Shown: positions 19,779-38,876 of the stretch, in pieces | Numbering within the stretch: position 1 is the first letter of the stretch | Layout: every line of letters starts with the position of its first letter | Assembly: GCA_905250025.1 (NCBI GenBank) | Contig: CAJNOJ010000036.1 | Span: 434,001 to 498,000 of the forward strand | Reading direction: 5' to 3' | Source: Adineta ricciae | Lineage: Eukaryota > Rotifera > Eurotatoria > Adinetida > Adinetidae | Length of the DNA: 64,000 bases | Position numbers and translations under genes: made by a program | Notes under the pieces: generated by a model | Seen by the model: only the letters and a program-made list of their open reading frames with translations | Databases searched by the model: none | Told to the model about the DNA's origin: nothing

Positions 19779-21182
19779 TTAATAACCAGCAAAGCGAATA
19801 TAATCAACACCGAATTCAGTGTTGTTTTCTTTACATATTGAGTCAATTCGAAGTCGACGTACTAATCCTTGCCAATTCGATTTCATCGGTAAATCCACTA
19901 CGTATTCTTTCCACTCTCCATTATTTGTCACTTCAATTGACACACTATTCTGATCATCGAACAATCCATGCTGATTTTCACTCCAAAGTAATCGGAAATA
20001 AGTATTTAATGGACAGACATTTGCCATATTGACGAATATTTTCTTCACTTTCGATGCATCAAGCATCAATTCAGGACTCCATAACTGTAAATGCTCACCA
20101 TCTATGGATGACAAAATCCACTTTCCATCTTTTGGACTGCTAAGATCTTGATTCGAAGCAGATTTCGGTGTCCATCCTTCTCTATTGCCATCCTGATTGA
20201 ATTCATACGATTTCGGATTCTGAGCAGTGTACTGTTTCAAACTGAAGTTTCCTATTTCAATCGTTCCGTTATTTAATCCTGTAACTTCCCAGCCAATATT
20301 CATTGCGCCTACATGATACTTTCGCAGATCGGTCGAATGTAAAAAACCACGTTCCACAGCTGCTTGAAGTCCTAGTCGAACGAATGGCATCATATCGCCT
20401 GTAACATGAACAATACGTTCTGTATGCACAGACATATTGGCAAAATTGGAAAATGCTGGCGAATATATCAACGAAGCTGTTCCTTTATCACCATTGACAT
20501 ACAGTGGACTCATTAGAACGCGATCATCATAAGGACAAAGGCCTAACCAGAAATATTTTCCATATTCTGGATCACCAGAAATGAAGTTTTGAATGGTCAT
20601 ATAAAGTGGAAATATACCGGCATGTAAACCCGGATCATAACCTGGTTGGATATGTTGATTCATATATAAGAGTTGAACATCTAAATTCCATCGTAATTCT
20701 GTCACTTCACTCAATGGTACGGCACCACCAGCAACTCCAATGTCTTGCTGAATAAGGAGATGCACCCAAGGGGCGTCCGGAGCTTTATATTTACCACTAT
20801 ATTCATGATAGCCATTGACTGACATTTGTAAACGACCATCTTGAAAAATAACGAAACGTTTATCTTCGGTTGACCATTGCATACCTCGACTTCGACTATC
20901 ATTCATAAAGGTGCCATTCAATGAAATATTGGAGTGACTATTCCATTGGACCATTTGCCACGGTGCTGTAGCATTAGGAACGGTGGAAAATGGATTATAT
21001 ATACGACTTCGAGGTGCAGTATTACATTGTGGAGTTGGTGGGCAAGCTGGAATAATACTAAAGCCCTGAGTATAGTTGACATCGGAAAGTAGCTCTGTTC
21101 CTTGAAAATAAACTTGCCTTGCTTCAGAAGAAATGAAGAGAATTAAAAATATAAAAAGCATTCTACGACAAACAACTGACAA
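19779..21182 (-). CDS. Secreted glycoprotein, unrecognised
   Basis: Single exon, 467 aa. It has a signal peptide (MLFIFLILFISSEA, cleavage near residue 22) and more than eight N-glycosylation sequons. It is rich in aromatic residues in beta-type patterns such as WNLDVQLLYMNQHIQPGYDP and YFWLGLCPYDDRVLMSPLYV. The C-terminal 130 residues (SYEFNQDGNREGWTP, LDASKVKKIFVNMANVCP, GVDYIRFAGY) resemble a jelly-roll carbohydrate-binding module that ends in an IDYIRF-type strand. I do not recognise the N-terminal domain, and there is no catalytic motif that I can name. A secreted sugar-binding protein is the best guess. An AATAAA on the minus strand near 19765 supports this 3' end. Confidence 0.8.
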   Translation of the reverse strand: MSVVCRRMLFIFLILFISSEARQVYFQGTELLSDVNYTQGFSIIPACPPTPQCNTAPRSRIYNPFSTVPNATAPWQMVQWNSHSNISLNGTFMNDSRSRGMQWSTEDKRFVIFQDGRLQMSVNGYHEYSGKYKAPDAPWVHLLIQQDIGVAGGAVPLSEVTELRWNLDVQLLYMNQHIQPGYDPGLHAGIFPLYMTIQNFISGDPEYGKYFWLGLCPYDDRVLMSPLYVNGDKGTASLIYSPAFSNFANMSVHTERIVHVTGDMMPFVRLGLQAAVERGFLHSTDLRKYHVGAMNIGWEVTGLNNGTIEIGNFSLKQYTAQNPKSYEFNQDGNREGWTPKSASNQDLSSPKDGKWILSSIDGEHLQLWSPELMLDASKVKKIFVNMANVCPLNTYFRLLWSENQHGLFDDQNSVSIEVTNNGEWKEYVVDLPMKSNWQGLVRRLRIDSICKENNTEFGVDYIRFAGY

Positions 21183-21328
21183 CTGAAGTATCGTCGGGCG
21201 ATATCACTGTCACTAATAAGATATGCGATGGGAAAAATTGACTTGTGACGTTCTGGACTATTTATTTATTATCATAGGGAAAATGAAGCATTTTACTTTT
21301 AAAAATAGAAGAGAAAAAAACAATCCTT
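21183..21328. other. Short tandem-gene spacer
   Basis: Only about 150 bp lie between the stop of the M13 peptidase gene (upstream on the minus strand) and the start of the secreted glycoprotein gene. It must hold both the 3' end of one and the promoter of the other. Confidence 0.4.
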
Positions 21329-24300
21329 CTACCACACGGTACATTTTTTCACTCGACTATTGCCTTGTCCGGGTTTACAATTAAATGCACGATCGAATTC
21401 AACAAAATTCGATGTTGGACCGATAACTCTATAATGGAAAAAAACGCATTCACTATGGTTGTTAGTTAAATAGCGTTTGTAATTGGATCACCTGAATTGT
21501 CCTAGAGAATGTACATCGGACAGAACACGATCGAGAGCGTACGAGTCAGTCATTTTCGCACACCATGTATGCGCATAATTAATAAAGAACATTTGTGTAG
21601 GAGAATATTTAGAAAGGCCAGGAAGGCGTTTATCAGCATTTGGACTAGCTTTAGTAAATTTCTGATAAGCCTATTAAAGGAAAGAGTCAACCATTAGAGA
21701 TTTGATCAAGATTAAAATCTAATTACAAAGAATGCTTCTCGTAATCCACCGTTATCAGCGATATCTTCACCCTGCGTTTGATTTCCATTAGACTAAAACA
21801 ATATGAATTCTTTCATAAGAAAACCTTCATATGAATCCAAATATGCTTGCATGAATATTCAAATTTGGTACGGTGTAGTTACTATATTGTTCAACGATAC
21901 ATGATTTGCGTTCGATGAATTTTCTTATAGTCTCGCTAGACCACCATGGAACTCGATTTCCGTCTTTATCAAATTGACGACCACTGTTATCAAAACCGTG
22001 TGTTATCTCATGACCAATCACGACTCCGATACCTGGTCAATGAATAAATCAAATAAAAGTGATCAAAGTCTCGCCCATACTCACCACCATAGTTCAAATA
22101 TCTAGAACAAAACAAACGAATCGAATGAAGACAAAAGTGAAGAATGGAAGTTACTTTGGAGCATCTTTATCAAAAAATGGCATCTGTAGAATACCGGCAG
22201 GAAATGCTAGAAAGACAATCAGAGTGAATTGAAAATGTTCTAATAGGACGAAAAAGAGTACATACTAATTTGATTTTTGGATGGCGTATAGAAAGCATTG
22301 ACTACAGTTGGTGCTGAAAATCCCCATCCTTTACGATCGACATGCTTACGCAGTATTTGAAATTCTTCGCGAGCTTTGATTTGAAGCATTTTCAGTACAT
22401 TATTCAGAAATGATGAACCAAAAATGTACTAAGAGGAACAAAACCCAACATTCCATTAAAACAGCCTTAAGCGTCACTCACTTCTGCGTACTGCGTTTCT
22501 AATTGAGTAGTGTTATCACTGCCTAAGTAATCTGGATAGCCGATTTTTTCATCAATCGCAAGCGCCTAGAAGAAGTCGAGAGAACTTTCTATATTCGCTT
22601 GCACACAATCAAACGTCTACTTTTTCTATTGCTCGGCTTTTCGATACATCGTCCATCCACGTTGATTCCTCCAGCATCTCGACAAATGCTTTTCGAATGT
22701 TACTGATCATCTCAAAAGACTTCGAATACAAGTAAATAAAGGCATGCCTTGAGAAGAACGAAGCTCAATTACTTGATTTCGTGCATGTTCGTCGAAATAT
22801 TTCTTTATATAAAGTTTCGACACCGCAAATCCCATGTTACTATTGACATAATTTCCACAAATAACTGTACGCGCTCGTTCTGTTGTAGTACCGCGAAACA
22901 CATGATCAAACGTTTCTTTGATGCTTCGATATCGTTTCGGCAGATTCTCCAGTCGATGCATCATGAAACGCCATATAACGTAATTTTGTAAGACGCGCGA
23001 TGAAGTTCGATCGATCAACGATGAAACGTTATAAAGATAATCGATTTCAGCAACGGAAAGAACGTCATCATCGTACAAAGTAACATTTGCGGACAAATAA
23101 GCTGAACGAATGTACTTAGTAAAGTCGAACTATAGAAAGTAAAGTATGAGTAGAAATCTCGAGACGGAAATTTGCAGAACGAACATTCGTCTTTAATACT
23201 TGTGAAAGATTACCAACAGTTGTACGAATATTTGGTCGAGAACGTCGTTCGTCAGGTGTCCAAACATGCTAGATAATAACCGATTCATATATAGATGTGA
23301 AAATCAGAAATAAATTACTTTAGCAATTTCCTTTTCGAATTCATACATGTCATTCACATCGGTCTCGATCATTGCAGTGTCATTGGTTAATGCTGATGCT
23401 AAATCGAACATAAATCGACGGTATGCAATCGTTATTTTTGATTCGTTCATATAGTATTGACGTTGACCTAATCCGAGAGCACTTTGACCCACTATAAGAT
23501 CATATTCTGTCGAATTCTTTTCATCGATCGATGTGCCAATCCCAAATATAATGTCGTTATTGTATTTTCGTAATTTCAACAGAACTTTAAATAGATCAAA
23601 TGTGGAATTATTCCACGATGTACTTTGAATAATTGGCCAACCGCCAAACTCTATTTGGATCAACGAAAGTATTGTATCGACACCTTCGTCTTCAATTCTC
23701 TCCTCATCGATACACGAATGATACAATTTACGAGCATTAATAACCGCTTTTGGCTCAGCGGTGTCATTCGCAGATGGTGGCGTCAGTATATCTTTACGAA
23801 AACGAGATGTTTTCAAGAAACATTAACAAATCAATCATACCAACAACATTGTAATCTAGTTGTGTTCGCAAGAGATTGAACGTGTTTGCTACATTCGCTG
23901 AAAATGTTCGTAAAAAGAGATTAGCATTGTTCTTCGGAAGACATTGTTACTTTACAATCATCTGGTATTCGATTATTCTTTATCCATGTTCCGCAAACAA
24001 AATTATAAAAGTCTTCGCAAGGTTCGACTGTTTCATCAAGACTTTCAATTAAATAATTTGCTAAAAGACCAGCGCATGTCGTACTACCATTTCTTCAAAA
24101 ACAAACAATGCTACCTGCTTTTACACAATATGGAGTAACACACAGATCATCAGATGCTGGTATAGCTAAACAAACAAATACCATCTGAAACCAGTGTAGA
24201 GCAACGCTTCCTACCGGCCGGTTTGCTTTTCATTACTAAAATTATCGATAAAACAATCGTAGAGAGGACAAAGACTCCAATTATAATGCCAAGTATTATA

Positions 24301-24446
24301 AAAGATCTTCTCGACCGGCTTTCCGACTTTTCATTTACAGCGTATATCCTAATCAAAGAGAAAAGAGAGCCATTTAAGCTTGTTACTTCACCCAATGCTT
24401 CATACTCAAGTTGATCTTTTGTGCCTTGACTCATTCGACTAGCCAT
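21329..24446 (-). CDS. M13 metallopeptidase (neprilysin/ECE-like)
   Basis: About 16 exons, roughly 765 aa. The first seven are 24446-24215, 24165-24115, 24060-23956, 23897-23841, 23791-23319, 23268-23185 and 23129-22773; the last codes the end before the stop at 21331-21329. It is a type II membrane protein: cytoplasmic N-terminus of about 50 aa, helix [20 protein letters not shown], then the ectodomain. Seen: [25 protein letters not shown], the zinc site [16 protein letters not shown] (near 22010), the third zinc ligand GEDIADNGG (near 21765) and the terminal CTVW. All catalytic residues are present. Known: this family cleaves small extracellular peptides such as neuropeptides and hormones. 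The intron after VPNLNIH starts with GC instead of GT (donor GCAAGC at 21850). Frame continuity supports it. Confidence 0.9.
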
Positions 24447-24970
24447 GTCTCACCACTGGGAAAAAAGTGCGAACTAGTAAGCAATTTTCATATCTTACAG
24501 TATTCTTTATATTTCGTTAAGTTGAACTTATGTAAATACACCGATAAGATAAGAATATAAGAGCAACAACATTATGCCCATTGCACTGTGAAAGCAACGT
24601 GATTATTGACGAGATATTTTCCAGAAGTACACAATACGAGTTTCGATTGAACAAGACACATTAAGCTTAGCCTAAGTTCATAAGTTTATCCGAGAGGGGG
24701 AAAATGTAATGAGATAATGAACACACGTCGACGTCAGTACGTGTTAATTAAGATTTTGTTCTTCTGAGAAAGAAAGACTTTGTTCGAGTCTCGAACGGAA
24801 AAGAATATAATAATTATATGAAAATGATAGACGCACTTTCTCGTGAACTATCTTTAGTATGTCTCTGTTCAGATCAGAACCGAGCATTGAATATTGTAGA
24901 TAAGCAGATTTAATGATACTCAACTAGTCGTACGTCAATTGTGTAAAAAAAAGAATTCCATTCTTAAACG
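24447..24970. promoter_or_regulatory. Divergent upstream region of M13 and GPCR genes
   Basis: No gene seen. The region separates two divergent start codons and so should hold both promoters. I could not identify a convincing TATA box for either. Confidence 0.4.
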
Positions 24971-25918
24971 ATGACAACTGTGCAACTTGCTTCTATCGGA
25001 ACAAATTTCACAATTTATGCAGGTTCCGTTCTTTTCTCTCTTGGCTTTTCGGGTAATATCGTAACCATATACATTTTTCGAAAGGCACGCAATACGCCCA
25101 TTACATTTATATTAATTATGCTTTCGATTGCGAATTGTTTATCATTGATTGTTGGTTTATTAAATCGAATTCTGGTCGCGATAGTTGGTATTGATCCAAC
25201 TCTGGTTTCACCTATTTGGTGTAAACTACGTGTGTACATTGGTCAAACATCTGTTCTGATTTGTCAGTCGTGCGCTTGCTTAGCATCGGTCAATTGTTTC
25301 CTCACAACATCCCGAGATATTCACCGACGTCGACTAGTGTCTCTTACTCGATCTCGTCTGTCTGTTCTTCTAATCGTTATCTTGTGGCTCGTTCATGGTT
25401 TATTCAATCCAATATTAACCGAATTAGTCATCATTCCGGGTAAATCATCAACATGCTCCTTAACAAATCTGATCGCAACAACTTATACGGGATTCTTTCT
25501 CCGTCCAATTCTAATTGGCGTTTTCCCCATATCTATACTGAGCATCTTCGGAATGTTAACATATCGAAATTTACATCTGATGCATCATCGACGACGCTTC
25601 GATCAGCAAATCGTTTGTAAGATGTTACTCTTTCAAATGATAGCATATGTGGTAGGAACGGCACCCTATGCAAGTTTTTATGCTTATCAAACGATTAGTT
25701 CAACTCTACGTGTAAAATCAACGATTGAACGTGCACAAGAATCTTTGAGTCTTGACTTTATAAACATTATTTTCTATACACCACAAGCATCGCCTTTCTA
25801 TGTTTATTATTTGTCATCGGGAATTTTTCGAAAACAAGTCAAAGATCTTTTCACCTTCTGTGCTCACAATCGTGTTACTCCAATTGCCGGAAATGACAAT
25901 ACTGAACCTAAAATATAA
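24971..25918 (+). CDS. Rhodopsin-family GPCR with altered DRY box
   Basis: Single exon, 315 aa, seven hydrophobic segments. TM1 carries GFSGNIVTIYIF (the conserved Asn of TM1), TM2 is weak in the usual Asp, and there is a Cys before TM3 (IWCKLRVYIG). At the end of TM3 the sequence is VNCFLTTSRD, so the DRY triplet is lost. The TM7 end reads QASPFYVYYLSSGIFRKQ, a SPFYVYY version of NPxxY. The basic tail is short. The family is as for 2715, an intronless receptor type expanded in bdelloids, but with only distant similarity. Loss of DRY may change G-protein coupling. Ligand unknown. Confidence 0.85.
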   Translation: MTTVQLASIGTNFTIYAGSVLFSLGFSGNIVTIYIFRKARNTPITFILIMLSIANCLSLIVGLLNRILVAIVGIDPTLVSPIWCKLRVYIGQTSVLICQSCACLASVNCFLTTSRDIHRRRLVSLTRSRLSVLLIVILWLVHGLFNPILTELVIIPGKSSTCSLTNLIATTYTGFFLRPILIGVFPISILSIFGMLTYRNLHLMHHRRRFDQQIVCKMLLFQMIAYVVGTAPYASFYAYQTISSTLRVKSTIERAQESLSLDFINIIFYTPQASPFYVYYLSSGIFRKQVKDLFTFCAHNRVTPIAGNDNTEPKI

Positions 25919-26633
25919 AAATAAGATTTTAATGAATTAGTCTGCAGTTTCCTGGCGTGATCTTCTCATTGATATTTTCTTTCTGGAAAACATCTGCGAA
26001 TGGGTTTATGGTGAATTTTATCGTAAAAATGGTAAAAATATCCTCCGAACATCAACGCTGAATATAAATATACGCATAGTATTCGATGATTGGCAACTCA
26101 AGCGCAGAAATGTTGACAGCGATAAAGTTCGAAAATACACACACGCACACACCTCTCGCACCTTCATTGTTATTTTCGACATTTTTTTATTCGACCTGTT
26201 TGCACCCAAGCATTAAAAAAGATCGACTTCAGGAGCAGCATATTGTACCGAAAGAAGAAAAAAGGAGAGCAAAGCACTTCACGTGAATAAACAAAAAAAC
26301 AAAATAATCTTGAGAAAATATCACCAATGAATTATTGTATAAACCATAAACGAAACTATTTTGCCGATAAAACAAATGTTTTTGCATATACTAACATTAG
26401 CGGAAAGGATTTGTTTCCCTCGATTGAATGTTTCGAAGGTCGAGTGATAAAGTGCACTGCTTTTTTGTTTATGCTATTTGCTTTACAAAGAAAATGTAAC
26501 ACGTGAATGTCTTCGTAGTCAAAGTACAAGGAGAGAGAAGAAACCAATCACCTAGATATAATATTATTCATAATCATCATATAAAAAGAAGTAAAGAAAA
26601 CGAAACAATGCTATTCATACGTTGACAACAACA
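25919..26633. other. Intergenic, short CA tract
   Basis: A short imperfect CA tract lies near 26138-26153. I see no gene. The overlapping short frames on both strands are low-complexity. The 3' part precedes the dioxygenase start. Confidence 0.45.
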
Positions 26634-27926
26634 ATGAGAAGTGTTCGACCTTTATTTCGCTTTGTGCAGTGTTCAATTCCGTCGCATGGCCAACAGCGTT
26701 TTCTCCGTGTGGAAAAATGCAAAGATCATCTGCGTTTGATTGATAAGAATGATACAATGGATTTTCATTATATTTGGCTTCGACATAATTGTCCTGATGT
26801 TGGCAAGTCAATACATCCGAAAACTGGCGAACGCATCGTTGATTGTGCGGAAATTCCGTCAACGATTGAACCTGAACATGTTGAACTGACGGACGCCGAA
26901 CGGAAGCTGAAAGTTGTTTGGTCGAAAGATCACTCGAGTTTCTTTGATATCGCGTTTTTGTTAGCGAACGCTTACGGCAAAAATCGACTCGAAGCACCGA
27001 AACCGCAAGCGAAAGTCGAGGATATCGAGTTAATTTACGATAAAACTCAACATGAAACTTATTTGAAAAACTGCTATGATCGCTTGAAGAAATTTGGATT
27101 AGTTGTTGTTCGACAACGAGGTTTAGACACGGAAGCAATCATGTAAGTCCATTTAGTCAGCTCACTTCTCGTCATTGATTGCCGGTTGTTTCAGTAAAGA
27201 TTTTCTTCCGTGCGGTGCATCGGTTGTTGAAACTCATTTCGGTCGTATTGAAGATTTACGAACAGATAATACCACTAATAAAAACAATGATCAATTAGGC
27301 TATACGGATGCAGCAATCAACCTGCACACAGATCAACCATTCATTGCCGATCCGCCAGGTTTGTTTCATATACGCATTCAAAACGAATACAAATTCATCG
27401 CACGCGTTTAGGCATGCAATTACTGCAATGTATACGTCGGGCGGATACTGGTGGTTCGAATACTTTAGTTAACGCTGCCCATTCAGCACTCTATCTTCGT
27501 GAGATTGATCCGAGTGCGTATTATCTCTTAACGAACGTGCCCGTTCGTTTTCATCGAAAACAAAAACAATTCCAGAGTGTACATGTCGGTCCACTTATCG
27601 AAACAAATGGTGACGAAATAAAACAAATTCGTCACAGTTATTTTACACTCGCACCGTTCCAGTTTCCTTACTGGTTAACTGTCGCCTATTACAATGCCTA
27701 TCGCAAATTCGCATCGATTCTGTACGATCCACAATGTCAGTATCGAGTACAATTGGAAAGTGGAGATTTCGTTCTTTATGATAATTTCAAAATGTTACAT
27801 GCAAGAGATTCATTTACGGGACCAAGACATTTACGTGGAATCTATTTTCGACATACTGATGTGTGGAAAAAGCTAGAAAAGTTTTGTCAACGCAACCAGG
27901 GAACATGTCAGAAGTCCCAAAACTGA
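26634..27926 (+). CDS. Gamma-butyrobetaine/trimethyllysine dioxygenase-type enzyme
   Basis: Three exons join in phase: 26634-27142, 27195-27358 and 27412-27926, giving 395 aa, close to human BBOX1 (387). The open frame begins four codons earlier, but the first ATG is at 26634. The N-terminal domain reads DFHYIWLRHNCPD with a later Cys and fits the zinc-binding DUF971-like lobe of BBOX1/TMLHE. The catalytic TauD domain has INLHTDQPF (iron ligands His and Asp), IRRADTGGSNTLVNA and VLYDNFKMLHARDSF (distal His ligand) with a following Arg for 2-oxoglutarate. The enzyme uses Fe(II), oxygen and 2-oxoglutarate in carnitine synthesis, most likely hydroxylating gamma-butyrobetaine or trimethyllysine. 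I cannot decide between the two from sequence. The basic N-terminus (MRSVRPLFRFVQ) could be mitochondrial. Confidence 0.9.
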
Positions 27927-28584
27927 ACATATTGTTCTGTTCAACAATATCCAATAGAATTTTAAACAAAATAAAGGATACATATTTCATAATCAGAGAG
28001 ATAGACAATATCTAATTGTTTCTTTGTACGCAACAGCTAACTTAATTTGAAATGAACTTGGGTGACGAACTTATTGATAAGATTTTGGTTTTGAACATAA
28101 ACATTTAGATTATATTTTTATCTTTTCAAATGGAACTGACTAAATACGCCACATCGATTTTCTCACTGTTATTGCAATACATAAACGTACATATACATAG
28201 ACTTATCTTCATACATATACACCGACATAAAATAAATAATATGACGAAGAAAACAAGAAGAACAACAAACACTGAAAGACACAAAAAGAAAAACTCCCAT
28301 GGAAAAAATATATGCATCGATATATTGTTAGCAACGCCAAAAAGAATCGCGAGAAACGAAAAAAAAAACGATTTGATTAATATTTTAAAGAGGAGTAAAA
28401 CCGACTAGAATGAACGAGATTTTGATTTGTATATACGAGAAAGATATGGAAAGAAAACAACGATTATTTTGCGACTGAAGTAATGAGACTTTGATATTGA
28501 CAGGTTTAAGAATATGAAATAATCTTTCGTGAAGTATTTGGTGGATAATCTGACCATTTGAGCGCAAGAAACTCTCAGATTGAA
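27927..28584. other. Convergent intergenic region
   Basis: Lies between the 3' ends of the dioxygenase and the kinesin. AATAAA at 27969 fits the + gene. Short frames on both strands are Lys/Asn- or Phe-rich and look like chance. Confidence 0.5.
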
Positions 28585-36178
<7,594 letters not shown>

Positions 36179-37563
36179 CTTCTCTAGATGGCGAACGATC
36201 TGAAAGAAACTAGAGTATATGAAGGTTTGATCGAAAGAGAAGGAATGTGATTGAACACTATTGTTCTGTTTGATAGTGTAAGCAAGAAAACCCGCACGAA
36301 TAAAAGGAAAATATGAAGAGAAAGAAAAAGAAAAAGACAGAAGAACGAAGAGGAAAAATGGATCGTCATTACGTTCGCTTGCCGTTTGTTGACAAAGATT
36401 TATCAATTGTGTTGACACATCACAATAACAACCAAAAGGAAGGGATAGAAAGAGGAAAAACATTGAACATAACCTATCTTGATCTTGAACATTGTTGATT
36501 CGAATTGAACCGAAAATCTTCCAAGTGATTATCGCGAAAATATTTGAAACGCAGCAATCGATTGTTTCTCTTTCGTCATGTACGTAAACGCTAAAGCAGA
36601 AAGAAAAACAATAACCTTGCATGAGGAATTCCTATTTAATCAAGCATGATGTGTTCTTTGATTGGGCTCTTTTGCTTTTGACACATTTCTAATTATTTGC
36701 GTGGTCGACAAGCCTTATGAGAAAACGACTTTATACATGGATAGTCATTACAACAACATTCCACAAAGTTTTGTGAAAAAGGAATACTTTAACAGATGTT
36801 TTTTCTCAAATACGCAGAAAAGATTTATCTGGATTAAATATACAGAATAGAAAATTCACGACAGATCGTGTGCGACAAGTTCCTGATCGAAATTAGAAGA
36901 TCGCAATGAAGCTCTTTTGCAAAGGAATATATCTTACATAAAGATCATGTTTATGCTGAATTGTAGGTTTTACGTCATAAAATAAGATGATTAGATTTGA
37001 CCCGATGGGAGTAGCGTCAGCTTTCGTATTAATTATAAGTCATTCGATGTCGATTTAAAGGTGTTTTTCTCTGTTTTCTCTCGTCCTTTGTCACATCGAA
37101 GTATAGCGTGATCACAAATATTAACCTTGAGAAACCATGAAAAACTCTAATTGAAGAATCGTTGCACATTATCATGTCCCAAGCGATTGTCGACTTACAA
37201 ACTTTGAATCGTTGGGTGAACTTTTACTTTGCAAAATGTTTTGTTGGACTGTATATAAAGAAAAATGTTATTGATTCTAATAAATCAGCTGAGTGACATG
37301 TGTGGTCAGCACGTGCAATGTCATTCTTCTAAGAAAATGTGTCTAGACCAAAGGCGGATAACTCGCTAAGAAAAGGTAAAAATAATCGATTAAAACTGAA
37401 TGTTTTTTATCAGTAGAAATACTGTATCTTTCATATATTCTCAAGATACTAAGATCATTATTCATTGAATTGAAATCAAAATTTTATTCTTAAAAAGTCA
37501 AACAGTCACTTCACAAATTTCGCACTGTTAATGCGTTGCTTTTTCGCAAATAAACTTACTGAT
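36179..37563. other. Intergenic upstream of kinesin
   Basis: The first 450 bases are purine/pyrimidine-rich and probably hold the kinesin 5' UTR and promoter. I see nothing codable in the rest. Confidence 0.45.
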
Positions 37564-37892
37564 TTAAAGATTTTCGAAAACGTTCTTCGTCCATTCTTGT
37601 ACTGATTTCAGAAATAATTCTGTATCGTCCTTTTCTTCGTAACCAACTAGAAAACAAACGAAATATCTACCACAATACTACCAAAGCCATCGATTCAACC
37701 AGTCATTCGTTGTTCAGGTTTCTTCATGTGTTCGACTGGAGTATGTTCAATTGGTTTTTCCAACGATCGTGTTGAGTCGATTTGATGCAAACTGATCTTT
37801 TCATATTGAGATGACAAATACGATAGTTTCTCTAAGCGAACAATGAATTCGTTCCATTGCTGATTAAGTACAACGAATCTGATGGGATTCAT
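37564..37892 (-). CDS. Small orphan protein, 91 aa
   Basis: Two exons join in phase, 37892-37700 and 37646-37564, with a 53-nt GT-AG intron. The protein is hydrophilic and has no signal peptide or membrane segment. The N-terminal half (NQQWNEFIVRLEKLSYLSSQ) looks helical, and the end reads FLKSVQEWTKNVFENL. I do not recognise the family. It is divergent from ERH, with 615 bp between the start codons. The good intron and the frame kept across it are the reasons for calling it real. Confidence 0.6.
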
Positions 37893-38507
37893 GACGAAAA
37901 ATTTTGACTCGTTCGAAAAAGAGAAGAGAACACGAGCGCGCTTATTGGAAAAGCGTGTATATAGAGCGGAACGGGGATGTCTTCCGGTTGTATGATTGAA
38001 TTTTGACAGTTGCCATCCATGCGCAGGTGTTCATGTCCTCTACGGAATTCTTTTCGAAAGAAACCATTTCACAAATGATTTTAATGATAAACACGCATCG
38101 ATTCCTCTTTGTTTTCACGAACATGAATTTTTCCGACAAGACAAAGTGCATTGATGCATTGATATGTGCATCGACCTACCAATAGAGAATCGTTCACAAA
38201 CTTCCTGTCCTGTCTGTCTGTCTATGGAAAGAAAAGAACAGTTGACTCGTTGTTTTCTCTGCACGCCAAACGGATGAAAATGTTTTTAATTAAATTAAGT
38301 GTCCACCAGGCATAGAATAGACTTGATTAAATTGAATGAGAAAATAGATATTTTTAGATAATCTTGAGATCCAATGAAATTCCCGAGTTGTTTCTACAAT
38401 GGATTATTAAAAATACAAGCACGTGATACGTTGCTTGTTTTTTTTAGATCTATCCGACATTGCGAGCGAAGGCGTGCGATTACTTTTATTCATTTTCTTT
38501 ATTAGAT
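37893..38507. promoter_or_regulatory. Divergent upstream region
   Basis: Separates the small orphan gene and ERH. A 5'-UTR intron for ERH is likely, because ATTAG immediately precedes the ATG region at 38508. I see no other element. Confidence 0.4.
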
Positions 38508-38876
38508 ATGTCACATACAATTCTTCTTCTTCAATCAACAACGAAACTTGATTCTCGAACTTATTCGGATTACGAATCTGTCGATGAATGTCTCGATGGT
38601 ATTGACTCGAAGAAAATCATATTGTTTAATATGCAATTGTTTTTGTTCGTTTTAGCTATTTGCAAAGTATTTGAAGAGCATTTGAAAAAACGAAATCCAA
38701 CATCGCCATCGATAACATATGATATTTCTGAATTGTTCGAATTTATCAATGAAATCGCTGATTTAAGTTGTCTAGTTTTTCAGAAACCAACAGGTCAATA
38801 CAAACCTCATAACAAAGAATGGATTAAACAGGAAATTTTTCAATTATTACGCAAACAAGCTGCTGGTGGACGCTGA
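38508..38876 (+). CDS. ERH: Enhancer of rudimentary homolog
   Basis: Two exons join in phase, 38508-38598 and 38656-38876, giving 103 aa; human ERH has 104. Seen: MSHTILLLQST, RTYSDYESVDECLD, ICKVFEEHLKKRNP, SPSITYDISELFEFINEIAD, DLSCLVFQ and the ending IKQEIFQLLRKQA, all matching ERH end to end. Known: ERH is a small, very conserved nuclear protein that dimerises and acts with RNA-processing and piRNA or gene-silencing factors. The ATG lies two bases after an AG, so an upstream non-coding exon is likely. Confidence 0.96.
   Translation: MSHTILLLQSTTKLDSRTYSDYESVDECLDGIDSKKIILFNMQLFLFVLAICKVFEEHLKKRNPTSPSITYDISELFEFINEIADLSCLVFQKPTGQYKPHNKEWIKQEIFQLLRKQAAGGR

Noticed and set aside
24166-24181. 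A 16-nt intron in the M13 gene
   Set aside because: GT...AG removal of 16 nt would keep the frame, but a donor at 24214 gives a 49-nt intron, also in frame and of normal size for this locus.
26611-27138. Minus-strand 175-aa frame
   Set aside because: Shadow of the dioxygenase first exon on the other strand.
36179-36622. N-terminal extension of the kinesin
   Set aside because: The frame stays open upstream of 36178, but it is Phe/Ser-rich low-complexity, and kinesin-3 proteins begin at the [11 protein letters not shown] strand, which fits the ATG at 36178.
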